Shown piece after piece: positions 43,744-51,239 of a stretch of 64,000 nucleotides of DNA. Source of the stretch: Occallatibacter gabretensis (GTDB lineage Bacteria > Acidobacteriota > Terriglobia > Terriglobales > Acidobacteriaceae); NCBI RefSeq assembly GCF_001449115.1, contig NZ_LAIJ01000001.1:124001-188000 (forward strand), in the 5' to 3' direction. Positions within the stretch are counted from its first letter, which is position 1. Every line of letters starts with the position of its first letter. The notes below the pieces were generated by a model. It worked only from the letters and a program-made list of their open reading frames with translations. It searched no databases and had not been told where the DNA came from. A program made the position numbers and the translations under genes.

Positions 43744-44805
43744 TCAGTGGTTTTGGGGTGGGGCGGCTGTGGAGCCGCGGACTACCAGTGTGGTGGAGAC
43801 GAGGAACTCGCGCTGGGTTTTTGCGCCGGGTTCTGCTTCAGCCTGAAGGCGGAGAGCTTCGAATGCTGCTCGGGCCAGATCGACGCGTGACATGCGAATC
43901 GTAGTGAGCGGCGGGAGCGTGTATTCAGCGAATGCGATGTCGTCGAGACCGATGACGGAGAGATCGTGCGGCACGCGGAGGCCCGCCATGTAGGCGGCCC
44001 GAAGCACGCCGATGGCGGTCATGTCATTCGAGCAGACGATGGCGGTGGGGCGCTTTGCGAGCTTCTGGAGACGTTCAAAACCGCCAACGCCACCTTTGAG
44101 GGTGTGGTCGCACTCGATGATCCATTCTGGATGGATGGGCAGCGCCAGGGCGCTCATGGCTGCGCGAAAGTCGTTTTCACGGGTGATGGCGGAGTGGAGA
44201 GTGTGCGGCCCGGCGAGGAAGCCGATTTTACTGTGGCCGAGCGCGGCGAGATGCTCCACTGCGGCGCGGATGCCGGTGGTGTAGTCGAGCAGGATGGTGG
44301 AGGATTTCTCGTCGTGCAGCTTGAACTCGGCCAGGACGAGCGGAATGCTGTGCTGCGCAAGCTGATCGAGCTGGTCGAGGACGGACTCCTCTTCGCCGAA
44401 GGTGAGCACGGCTACGCCTTCGACTTTGCGCTCGATCATGCGGCGGACGCAGGTGGTGAGCACTGCGGGATCGCTGTTTGAAGAGCTGACGAGAATCTCG
44501 TATCCGTTTGCGACTGCGACCTCTTCAAAGCTCTGGATCAGTTCCGGAAAGAAAGGGTTGGTGATGTTTTCAACGATGATGCCGAACAGGCGACTGCGCC
44601 CGGAGACGAGTGAACGGGCGTGGGTGTTGGGGAAGTAGTTGAGCTGCTCGATGGCCTGCCAGACACGCTTGCTGAGCCGCTCACTGACGGCGGGTGAGCC
44701 GTTGACGGTGCGCGAGACGGTAGCGATAGAGACTTTGGCCAGGGCGGCTACGGTGCGGATGTCTGCGGCCTTTGCAGGCCGGCTGGAGGATCGTTTGCGA
44801 GGCAC
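43744..44805 (-). CDS. LacI/GalR family transcriptional regulator
   Basis: A 353-residue repressor. After a basic N-terminal extension, the DNA-binding domain occupies about 14-65 (DIRTVAALAKVSIATVSRTVNG, then the hinge helix NTHARSLVSGRS). The periplasmic-binding-protein-like core follows (FGIIVENITNPFFPELIQSFE, GFLAGPHTLHSAITREN, AIVCSNDMTAIGVLRAA, LSVIGLDDIAFAEYTLPPLTTI). All are standard for sugar-responsive LacI proteins. The linked glycerate kinase is not an obvious sugar target, so the effector is unknown. A palindrome of the right type lies before the distant sugar porter gene. The sequence TTAGCAACCGATAA (44825-44838), just upstream of its own start, is a weak autoregulation candidate. 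Confidence 0.92.
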   Translation of the reverse strand: MPRKRSSSRPAKAADIRTVAALAKVSIATVSRTVNGSPAVSERLSKRVWQAIEQLNYFPNTHARSLVSGRSRLFGIIVENITNPFFPELIQSFEEVAVANGYEILVSSSNSDPAVLTTCVRRMIERKVEGVAVLTFGEEESVLDQLDQLAQHSIPLVLAEFKLHDEKSSTILLDYTTGIRAAVEHLAALGHSKIGFLAGPHTLHSAITRENDFRAAMSALALPIHPEWIIECDHTLKGGVGGFERLQKLAKRPTAIVCSNDMTAIGVLRAAYMAGLRVPHDLSVIGLDDIAFAEYTLPPLTTIRMSRVDLARAAFEALRLQAEAEPGAKTQREFLVSTTLVVRGSTAAPPQNH

Positions 44806-44884
44806 GGAAACATCCTAAATCAATTTAGCAACCGATAAAAAGAGATATCAGAGGGTTGAAGGCTCCCCGGATTTGTGTTCATAA

Positions 44885-44906
44885 GGTACGGGCTGAAGCC
44901 CGTACC
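44885..44906. terminator. Hairpin behind the glycerate kinase gene, GGCTTCAGCC type
   Basis: A perfect 10-bp stem (GGTACGGGCT / AGCCCGTACC) around two bases, starting two bases behind the kinase stop. On the minus strand it is followed by TTATGAACAC, so the T-tract is weak. Its centre GGCTGAAGCC is identical to that of the hairpin at 13021-13046. Confidence 0.45.
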
Positions 44907-44908
44907 CT

Positions 44909-46396
44909 TCAATTATTGCCGCCGGCGGCGCTGTCTGCGATGAAGAGGCGGAGATCGCGCAGGTTGTGGCCGGTGGGGCCGGTGACGACGGTGTCGCCGA
45001 GGGCGGTGAGGAGCGGGCAGGCGTCGAACTCGGCGAGGGCGCGGACAGGATCGTAGCCGAAGACGCGGGCGCGGGCGACGGTGGTGGGGTCGGCGATGGC
45101 TCCGGCGGAGCGTGTGTTGCCGTCGATGCCGTCGGTTCCGGCGCTGAGGATGGTAAGCAGGGCGTCAGGATATTTTTCGAGCTCCTGAGCGCAGGCCAGG
45201 GCCAACTGCATGTTGCGGCCGCCGGCGCCGGGTGTGCGGTCCATGGTGACGGTGACCTCGCCGGCGGAGATGAGGCAGAGGCGCGGGTGGTCCGCACGCA
45301 GCTCATGGAAGCGCGCGAGCAGATAGCGCGCGGCTTCGGCGTAGTCCCAGTCGTCGCAGCTATTGTCCACGGCTACATGGAAGCCGGCTTGCGTGGCTAA
45401 CATGCGGGCGTTTTCAACCAGATCGTGTGAGGAGAGCAGAATTTCATAGATGGATTTGCGGAAGGCGTCGTCCTCGTCCTTGAGTGCGGCGGTGGAAGTG
45501 AGGCGACGCAGGATCATGCCGGGAAATCCGGGGACGGTAAGGCGGGGTAGAAGAGAAGATTTCTCGGGCTTGTTGCCGGGAGATTCGGGCAGGTCTTCGC
45601 GCTCAAAGAACTCGCGCACGTTGCGGGGCAGGCGCGGTGCGATGCTGTAGTGGTCGAGGATGGCGCGGACGTCATCCACAGTGGTGTGGTCGGGCGTGGT
45701 GGGGCCGCTGGCGAGCGCGTCGAGCGAGCGGACGGGAACGTCGGGCAGGAGGAGCGAGACCTTGCAGGCTTCCGGAGCTGCTATGGCGAGCCGGCCGCCT
45801 TTGACGGCGGAAAAATGCTTGCGGAGAGTGTTGATTTCCTGGATGGGAGCGCCGGAGGCAAGCAGCGTTTCATGGAAGGCGACGGTGTCTTCGAGGCTGA
45901 TCTCCGGATCAAGCGGGAGGTCAATCATGGCGGAGCTGCCGCCGGAGATGAGGAAGAAGATCAGCGTATCTTTTTTCGCTTTTTTGAGCAGGGTAAGCGT
46001 GGCGCGTGCCGCAGCGAAGGAATCTTCATTGGGCAGCGGATGACCGCCCTCAAAGTAGCGGATGCGCCAGTTGCGGTGTGTGGGCAGCGGGCTGCCACAA
46101 CAGATGCCGCGAAGACCCTGGCGGCGTTTCATGCGGTCGAGCAACACGGAGAGCATGGGGCCTGCGGCTTTGCCCATGGCGATGACGAATATGCGTTTGT
46201 AGTCGGAGAGATCGATGATGTCCTGACCGCTGCCGTCGGGAATCAGGCGGTGAAGCTGCTGGCCTTCAAAACGCAGGCGACGGTCGAATGCGGACTCGAT
46301 GCTGCAGGAGGCCAGCGACTCGGTAAATAGCCGCGTCGCGGTGGTGTGCAGGTCTTCGAGGGCCGAGTTGAGAGCTAGATTGCCCGAGAGTGTCAT
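44909..46396 (-). CDS. Glycerate 2-kinase (MOFRL/GckA family)
   Basis: Phosphorylates D-glycerate at position 2 for entry into glycolysis. The product has 495 residues from ATG 46396, which has AAGGA nine bases upstream and overlaps the stop of the preceding hydrolase gene (ATGA). The longer frame starts inside that gene. Typical family segments are the N-terminal VIAMGKAAGPML near 70-81, GGHPLPNEDS near 117-126, FFLISGGSSAMIDLP near 147-161 and NTLRKHFSAVKGGRLA near 190-205. At the C-terminus the MOFRL domain shows GAGGRNMQLALA and SAGTDGIDGNTRSAGA. Translational coupling with the hydrolase suggests a joint transcript. Confidence 0.88.
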   Translation of the reverse strand: MTLSGNLALNSALEDLHTTATRLFTESLASCSIESAFDRRLRFEGQQLHRLIPDGSGQDIIDLSDYKRIFVIAMGKAAGPMLSVLLDRMKRRQGLRGICCGSPLPTHRNWRIRYFEGGHPLPNEDSFAAARATLTLLKKAKKDTLIFFLISGGSSAMIDLPLDPEISLEDTVAFHETLLASGAPIQEINTLRKHFSAVKGGRLAIAAPEACKVSLLLPDVPVRSLDALASGPTTPDHTTVDDVRAILDHYSIAPRLPRNVREFFEREDLPESPGNKPEKSSLLPRLTVPGFPGMILRRLTSTAALKDEDDAFRKSIYEILLSSHDLVENARMLATQAGFHVAVDNSCDDWDYAEAARYLLARFHELRADHPRLCLISAGEVTVTMDRTPGAGGRNMQLALACAQELEKYPDALLTILSAGTDGIDGNTRSAGAIADPTTVARARVFGYDPVRALAEFDACPLLTALGDTVVTGPTGHNLRDLRLFIADSAAGGNN

Positions 46397-47067
46397 GATT
46401 CCAGTTCCTTGAGCCAGGTGGCGAGTTCGCGCTGCATGGCTTCGAGTCTGCCGGTGAAAAAGTGATCGGCGTCCTTCACAAAAATAGTACGCCTGGGCTG
46501 GCTGGCCGCCTCTGTGACGGCGAGGAGAGTTTCGCCAGGCGCAAACCGGTCGCGGTCTCCGCTTAAGAAAAGCTTGGGCAAGGTGCAATTGTGCAGGTAA
46601 GGATAGTCATAGCTGCGATGATCGGACTGGATGGGCAGGCCGAGAGCGGCGACGGCGCGAATTTCCCCCGAACTACAGCGTGTGCAGCAGGCGGCCAGCG
46701 TCATGGCCGCGCCAAAGCTGAAGCCTACGGCTACGATGGGGCGGTGGTACTCGTTTTTGAGCCAGTCGAGCGCGACAGATACGTCTTCGGCTTCATTGCG
46801 TCCGTCATAGCTGCCTTCGCTCAAGCCCGTTCCGCGGAAGTTGAAGCGCAGCACTGGCCACTCGAAGCTCCACTCTGGCGCATTCATGGTTTTCATGGCG
46901 TGATACACAACCTTGTTGTGCATGGTGCCGCCGCTGGGCGGATGTGGATGAGAGACGAGTGCCGCGAATGGCGCATCCGGCGAGCCTTCATTCAAGATTG
47001 CTTCCAGCCTTCCGGCGGGCCCGGCTAGAGGAATGCTGCGCAGAGTGCGTCTTGCAGATGAGATCAT
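46393..47067 (-). CDS. Alpha/beta hydrolase, COG2945-like
   Basis: A 224-residue cytosolic hydrolase. The N-terminal HPHPPSGGTMHNKVVYHA near 40-57 is typical of this small esterase group. RFNFRGTGLSEG follows, and the nucleophile elbow is GFSFGA near 117. The rest of the triad is Asp in SGDRDRF near 175 and His in KDADHFF near 203. The substrate is unknown. The start ATG 47067 has no strong Shine-Dalgarno. It overlaps the glycerate kinase gene by four bases and is divergent from the M20 peptidase gene, with only 68 bases between. Confidence 0.83.
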   Translation of the reverse strand: MISSARRTLRSIPLAGPAGRLEAILNEGSPDAPFAALVSHPHPPSGGTMHNKVVYHAMKTMNAPEWSFEWPVLRFNFRGTGLSEGSYDGRNEAEDVSVALDWLKNEYHRPIVAVGFSFGAAMTLAACCTRCSSGEIRAVAALGLPIQSDHRSYDYPYLHNCTLPKLFLSGDRDRFAPGETLLAVTEAASQPRRTIFVKDADHFFTGRLEAMQRELATWLKELES

Positions 47068-47135
47068 GCCTCTCGTTATTGTATGCGCGTGGCTGATGCG
47101 AGGTTTTGCAGGCCGTGCGGTATTCTGGCAGAGCT

Positions 47136-48212
47136 ATGCCGAACCCTCCCGCGCCCAGCCCGAATAAGCCCGGTTTGACGAAGCCGGATCTTCCTAAAAT
47201 CGACCCGCTTGCATTGACGCAGCAACTGGTAGAGATTGATTCGACCACGTATTGCGAAGGTGCTGCGTGTGATTTTCTGGCTGAGTTTCTTGCGGGACGC
47301 GGATGGGTTGTGGAGAAGATGGCCGTTCCGCAGGCAGACGAGGGCTGTGATGGGCCGCGGTGGAATGTATATGCCGGACCTGCGGATAGTGTTCCAGAAC
47401 TGGTTTTTTCTACGCATATCGACACCGTGCCGCCGTATATTCCTTTTCGCGAGGATGAAGAGTTCCTTTATGGACGCGGCGTTTGCGATGCGAAGGGCAT
47501 CATTGCCGCGCAGGCGGCGGCGGCTGAAGAGCTGCGGGCTGCGGGATTTCAGGTGGGATTATTATTCGTGAGCGGCGAAGAACGCGACTCCGCGGGCGCG
47601 AAGGTTGCGAACGAACATCCCAAGGGAAACCGCTTCCTGATTAATGGCGAGCCTACGGACAATCGATTGGCGCTGGCATCGAAAGGCGCGCTGCGCGTGG
47701 CTGTGCGGGCAAGCGGCGTGATGGCGCACTCGGCGTATCCGGAACTGGGCGATAGCGCGATTCACAAGCTGGTGCAGGCGTTGGGCAGGATTCTGGAGAT
47801 TGACCTGCCGGTGACGGAAGACATAGGCCCATCGACGCTCAATATTGGCCAGATTCGCGGCGGACATGCGCCGAATGTGATTGCAGACAAGGCCGAGGCG
47901 CACATTCTGGCACGGCTGGTGGGTTCATCGGAGCCGGTCCGCGAAGCTTTTCAGAAAGCTGTGAGTGGATTTGCAGAGGTGGATTTTACGCTCGACATTC
48001 CTTTTGTCCGGCTGCGGGCGCTTCAGGGGCTGCCGACGATGATTGCCAAGTTCACTACCGACATTCCGTGGCTTACCAAATGGGGCGAGCCTCTGTTGCT
48101 GGGGCCGGGATCGATTCATGTGGCGCACACGCCAAATGAGCGCATCGCCAAGAAAGAGATTCTCGTAGCGGTGGATCTCTACGTCCAGGTAGCAAAGAAT
48201 CTGCTGGCCTGA
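47136..48212 (+). CDS. M20 family metallopeptidase (ArgE/DapE-like)
   Basis: A 358-residue zinc hydrolase that cleaves an amide bond of an acyl-amino acid or dipeptide. ATG 47136 is preferred over the frame start at 47106; a Pro-rich N-terminal tail precedes the family similarity. Key motifs are FSTHIDTVPPYIP near 90 with the first metal ligand, YGRGVCDAKGIIAAQ near 112-126 with the bridging Asp, and VSGEERDSAGAK near 147 with the general base and metal ligands. A dimerisation lid follows from about 185 (VMAHSAYPELGDSAIHKLV). The exact substrate cannot be read from the sequence. Confidence 0.88.
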   Translation: MPNPPAPSPNKPGLTKPDLPKIDPLALTQQLVEIDSTTYCEGAACDFLAEFLAGRGWVVEKMAVPQADEGCDGPRWNVYAGPADSVPELVFSTHIDTVPPYIPFREDEEFLYGRGVCDAKGIIAAQAAAAEELRAAGFQVGLLFVSGEERDSAGAKVANEHPKGNRFLINGEPTDNRLALASKGALRVAVRASGVMAHSAYPELGDSAIHKLVQALGRILEIDLPVTEDIGPSTLNIGQIRGGHAPNVIADKAEAHILARLVGSSEPVREAFQKAVSGFAEVDFTLDIPFVRLRALQGLPTMIAKFTTDIPWLTKWGEPLLLGPGSIHVAHTPNERIAKKEILVAVDLYVQVAKNLLA

Positions 48213-48337
48213 CGGGCGCGAGAACGTGCGCATTCGCGTTGAGAAAATCTCCGTAAAAATTGACGCAGTGTCCGGATTCCGTCCTGCTATGCTTCGACTG
48301 CTGCTCCCCACATTCGAAAGCTCAATATGGAGGAAAC

Positions 48338-49357
48338 ATGACAGGGTCCAACTCCGCTACGGTCACGCCGGAACGCATTCTTCAAATGGCCTGGGGCTTT
48401 TCCGCGCCACTTATTCTTGAAGCCGCAATCAAGAACCGCGTCTTTGACGTGCTGGACGAAGGGCCAAAGTCGCTAGCGGAAACGGTCCAAACCACGGGCG
48501 CTTCTGAGCGCGGGCTTGCGGCGATTATGAACGCGCTGGTTGGGTTTAACTTTCTCGCCAAGGATGTGGATGGGAAATACAGTTTGACCGCGGAGAGCGC
48601 GGCGTTTCTGGTGAGCACCAAGCCAAGTTTTCAGGGCGGACTTTTGCGGCATACGAGCGTACAGCTGATTCCGAACTGGCTTGAGCTAAGCGAGGTTGTA
48701 AAGACCGGCAAGCCGGCAGAGGCTGTGAATCAGCAGGGAACCGGGACAGAGTTCTTTGAGATATTGGTTCCGGATATTTTTCCACTCAGCTATCCGGGGG
48801 CGCAGGATCTGGCGGCGCACTTTGCATGGGCGGGGCATGAAGGAACGGCCAGTGTGCTCGATCTTGGAGCCGGCTCTGGCGTGTGGGGAATTGCGCAAGC
48901 GCAGAGCGCACCGAATGTAACCGTAACCGCCGTGGACTGGCCGGGCGTGATCGACGTAACGCGCGCGATCGTGGGAAAGTTTGGGCTGACTGATCGCTTT
49001 ACGTTTGTTACCGGTGACCTGCAGGATGCGGACTTTGGAAGCGGACACGCGGCTGCAACCGTGGGCCACATTCTGCATAGCGAAGGGGAAGAGCGGAGCA
49101 AGAAGCTACTGAAGAGGATATTCGATGCGCTGGCCTCCGGAGGCACGCTCGCCATTCAGGAGTTCCTGGTGAACGCCGAGAGGACTGGGCCGGTCAATGG
49201 GTTGATCTTTGCGGTAAACATGCTGGTGAACACAGAAGTGGGCGGAACGTATTCGTTTGAGGAGATTGCAGCATGGCTTTCAGAGGCGGGCTTCACGGAT
49301 GTGCGCCTGCTGGAGGCACGCGGTCCCTCGCCACTGATTCTTGCTACAAAGCTCTGA
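48338..49357 (+). CDS. O-methyltransferase with winged-helix dimerisation domain
   Basis: A 339-residue SAM-dependent methyltransferase. ATG 48338 has GGAGG directly upstream. The N-terminal 110 residues form the dimerisation domain (ILEAAIKNRVFDVLDEGPKS, then ERGLAAIMNALVGFNFLAK) known from plant-type and polyketide O-methyltransferases. The SAM site follows: SVLDLGAGSGVWGIA near 167-181, then VTAVDWPGVIDV. GHILHSEGEERSKKLL near 230 is the typical post-motif region with the catalytic His, and it ends EARGPSPLILATKL. It stands alone between the M20 and glutathione peroxidase genes. It may act on a quinone or secondary metabolite. Confidence 0.85.
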   Translation: MTGSNSATVTPERILQMAWGFSAPLILEAAIKNRVFDVLDEGPKSLAETVQTTGASERGLAAIMNALVGFNFLAKDVDGKYSLTAESAAFLVSTKPSFQGGLLRHTSVQLIPNWLELSEVVKTGKPAEAVNQQGTGTEFFEILVPDIFPLSYPGAQDLAAHFAWAGHEGTASVLDLGAGSGVWGIAQAQSAPNVTVTAVDWPGVIDVTRAIVGKFGLTDRFTFVTGDLQDADFGSGHAAATVGHILHSEGEERSKKLLKRIFDALASGGTLAIQEFLVNAERTGPVNGLIFAVNMLVNTEVGGTYSFEEIAAWLSEAGFTDVRLLEARGPSPLILATKL

Positions 49358-49410
49358 GGAATGGCTTGAGCGGGCTGGTTTCGTATGATGGATACTGACA
49401 GGAGAAACGC

Positions 49411-49974
49411 ATGTCTTCATCCATTTATGACATTCCGGTCCGCACACTCGAAGGCGCGGATACGTCTCTTGCCCAGTTCAAGGGCAAGGTAGTGCTGGTC
49501 GTCAACGTGGCATCGAAATGCGGCCTGACGCCGCAGTACGAGGGGCTGGAGAAGCTCTACAAGGACTTCAAGGACAAGGGCTTTGAGATTGCCGGGTTTC
49601 CTTCGAATGATTTCGCTGGCCAGGAGCCGGGGACGAACGAGGAGATTGCGACCTTCTGCACGATGAACTACGGCGTGGATTTTCCGATGTTTGACAAGAT
49701 TCCCGTGGTGGGGCCTGAGAAGCATCCGCTTTACGCGGCTCTGATTGAGGCGCAGCCCAAGCCAATCAACACCGGGGGAACGGCCTTTGTGGAAGGTCTG
49801 ACGAAATATCTCGAGAAACATGGGACTTCGCCAAATTCCGCGCCGGAGATTCTGTGGAACTTTGAAAAGTTTCTGGTGAGCAAGACCGGCGAAGTGGTGA
49901 GCCGCTACGCGCCGGATACAGATCCGCTGAATCCGACGGTGACGGCGGCCATTGAAGCGGAACTTGCCGCTTAA
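49411..49974 (+). CDS. Glutathione peroxidase family, thioredoxin-dependent peroxidase type
   Basis: A 187-residue cytosolic peroxidase reducing hydroperoxides. The active-site Cys37 lies in NVASKCGLTPQYEGL. Gln71 is in FPSNDFAGQEPG and the catalytic Trp is in ILWNFEKFLV near 150, completing the Cys-Gln-Trp set. It has cysteine, not selenocysteine: no in-frame TGA is present at that position. Bacterial members usually take electrons from thioredoxin. ATG 49411 has AGGAG seven bases upstream, and a hairpin terminator follows the stop. Confidence 0.92.
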   Translation: MSSSIYDIPVRTLEGADTSLAQFKGKVVLVVNVASKCGLTPQYEGLEKLYKDFKDKGFEIAGFPSNDFAGQEPGTNEEIATFCTMNYGVDFPMFDKIPVVGPEKHPLYAALIEAQPKPINTGGTAFVEGLTKYLEKHGTSPNSAPEILWNFEKFLVSKTGEVVSRYAPDTDPLNPTVTAAIEAELAA

Positions 49975-49982
49975 TAGAATGT

Positions 49983-50023
49983 GCGGCGCGAGATTGCAGC
50001 TCGCGCCGCGCAATTATGTTTTT
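49983..50023 (+). terminator. Terminator of the glutathione peroxidase gene
   Basis: The 10-bp perfect stem GCGGCGCGAG / CTCGCGCCGC with a 7-base loop is followed by GCAATTATGTTTTT. It lies nine bases behind the stop, between convergent genes. Confidence 0.7.
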
Positions 50024-50027
50024 GAAA

Positions 50028-50918
50028 TCAGAATTCGGTCTGGCCTATGGTCATGCGAGGGGCCCGCGCAAATTTTTCCTGGACTGCATCCGCATTGCGA
50101 ATGAAAAGGGTGTTGCCGTGGCTGTTGTTCTTTCCCTTAAGAGCATGCAGTTCTCTGCGGATCGGATCGTAGAGATAGGTCAGGAAGCCATAGTCGCGCA
50201 TTGTTTCGAGAATTTTTCCTTCGTCGAAGCCGTAGCGGTTTCCTGAGCCGTTCAGCTCCATGATGATGGAATGAAGCGACGACTTGGAGAGAGTTTCCTT
50301 TGCGCCGGCCAGGACCTTTGTTTCAAATCCCTCCACGTCGATCTTGATCATGGATGGAGATTCCGCGGATAAAACCGAGTCCAGTGTGCAGACCGGAACG
50401 TGGATGGAAGCCAGGTCGGTTTCATGATCTGCGAGTGCATGATTGCCTGCGTCGTGGTCGCGAGAGAAAAGGATCTCTTCTTCCTGATCGGAGAGTCCCA
50501 GATTGAGAGCGGTTACGCGGGACTGAAGCTGATTAATAAAAAGATTGTCGAGCAGCCGGCTATAGGTGGAGGGAACCGGTTCGAAACAATATCCTCGCGA
50601 TCCGATGAACCCGCAGGCGAGCACAGTATAGGCGCCGGAGTTTGCACCGATATCGATGAAGAGATCCTGCGGCGTCATCGTGTGAAGCACAAATGCCATG
50701 TCGGAGAAATCGTGCAGCCCGCAGTAGAGATTCTGGGTCATACCTTTCTCTCCCTGCCGGAGAATGACCCTTACACCGGGCAGCCACTCATACATGACGG
50801 GCTTGCCTAATATGCGGCTTCCGATCTGCCAATGAAAATACCGCAGGATAGCCGCGGCTTTGCGGTCCCTGTTCATCGGATGATCCGTAATATATCCCAA
50901 TGTGCGGAGAAGTGACAT
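50028..50918 (-). CDS. FkbM family methyltransferase
   Basis: A 296-residue SAM-dependent methyltransferase of the FkbM type, usually acting on hydroxyls of sugars or secondary metabolites. SAM motif I is LFIDIGANSGAYTVLA near 85-100, followed by GYCFEPVPSTYSRL. The family-defining IKIDVEGFETKVLAGA is near 192-207. It ends with a helix-strand region. Codon choice is less GC-biased than in neighbours, and a short palindrome with flanking direct repeat lies 33 bases upstream, both compatible with recent acquisition. No glycosyltransferases are adjacent. Confidence 0.85.
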   Translation of the reverse strand: MSLLRTLGYITDHPMNRDRKAAAILRYFHWQIGSRILGKPVMYEWLPGVRVILRQGEKGMTQNLYCGLHDFSDMAFVLHTMTPQDLFIDIGANSGAYTVLACGFIGSRGYCFEPVPSTYSRLLDNLFINQLQSRVTALNLGLSDQEEEILFSRDHDAGNHALADHETDLASIHVPVCTLDSVLSAESPSMIKIDVEGFETKVLAGAKETLSKSSLHSIIMELNGSGNRYGFDEGKILETMRDYGFLTYLYDPIRRELHALKGKNNSHGNTLFIRNADAVQEKFARAPRMTIGQTEF

Positions 50919-51239
50919 GCAGTGCCCCTTCCTATGAGGCCGGAGTGGGTGAAATTCCGGTAGTGGGTTAGTTTGAACTGACCCACTACCGAAATTCCGG
51001 AGGGAGAGAAAGCAATTACGTACAGGCCTTTAATATATAGATGCGAATACGGGCAACGAAACAATCGTACGCATAAATAATCCATTCCAGCTTGCAGATG
51101 CTAATGAAGCTTAGAATTCCTAATAACTGCTTCATATACTAAGAAATCTTTAACAATTCAATTATTTGGGAGAGTTTTAACGGCGTAGGCTCTCGTACGC
51201 CTTTTGGCAATCGCAAGCGACCGCGGTTATTCTCAACCT
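50919..51239. other. Divergent spacer with palindromic insertion remnant
   Basis: About 320 bases between the FkbM and thioredoxin-domain genes. The part from 51010 to 51180 is strikingly AT-rich for this genome and probably holds promoters for both directions. No small gene was recognised. The palindrome at 50951-50998 is listed separately. Confidence 0.5.
50951..50998. mobile_element. Miniature palindrome flanked by 8-bp direct repeat, insertion footprint candidate
   Basis: The 8-base sequence GAAATTCC occurs at 50951-50958 and again at 50991-50998. Between them lies a 32-base near-perfect palindrome whose outer arms GGTAGTGGGT and ACCCACTACC are exact complements and whose inner arms AGTT / AACT continue the stem, with one T-G pair. 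The direct repeat outside an inverted repeat is the pattern of a target duplication around two joined transposon ends. No transposase is present. Confidence 0.45.
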
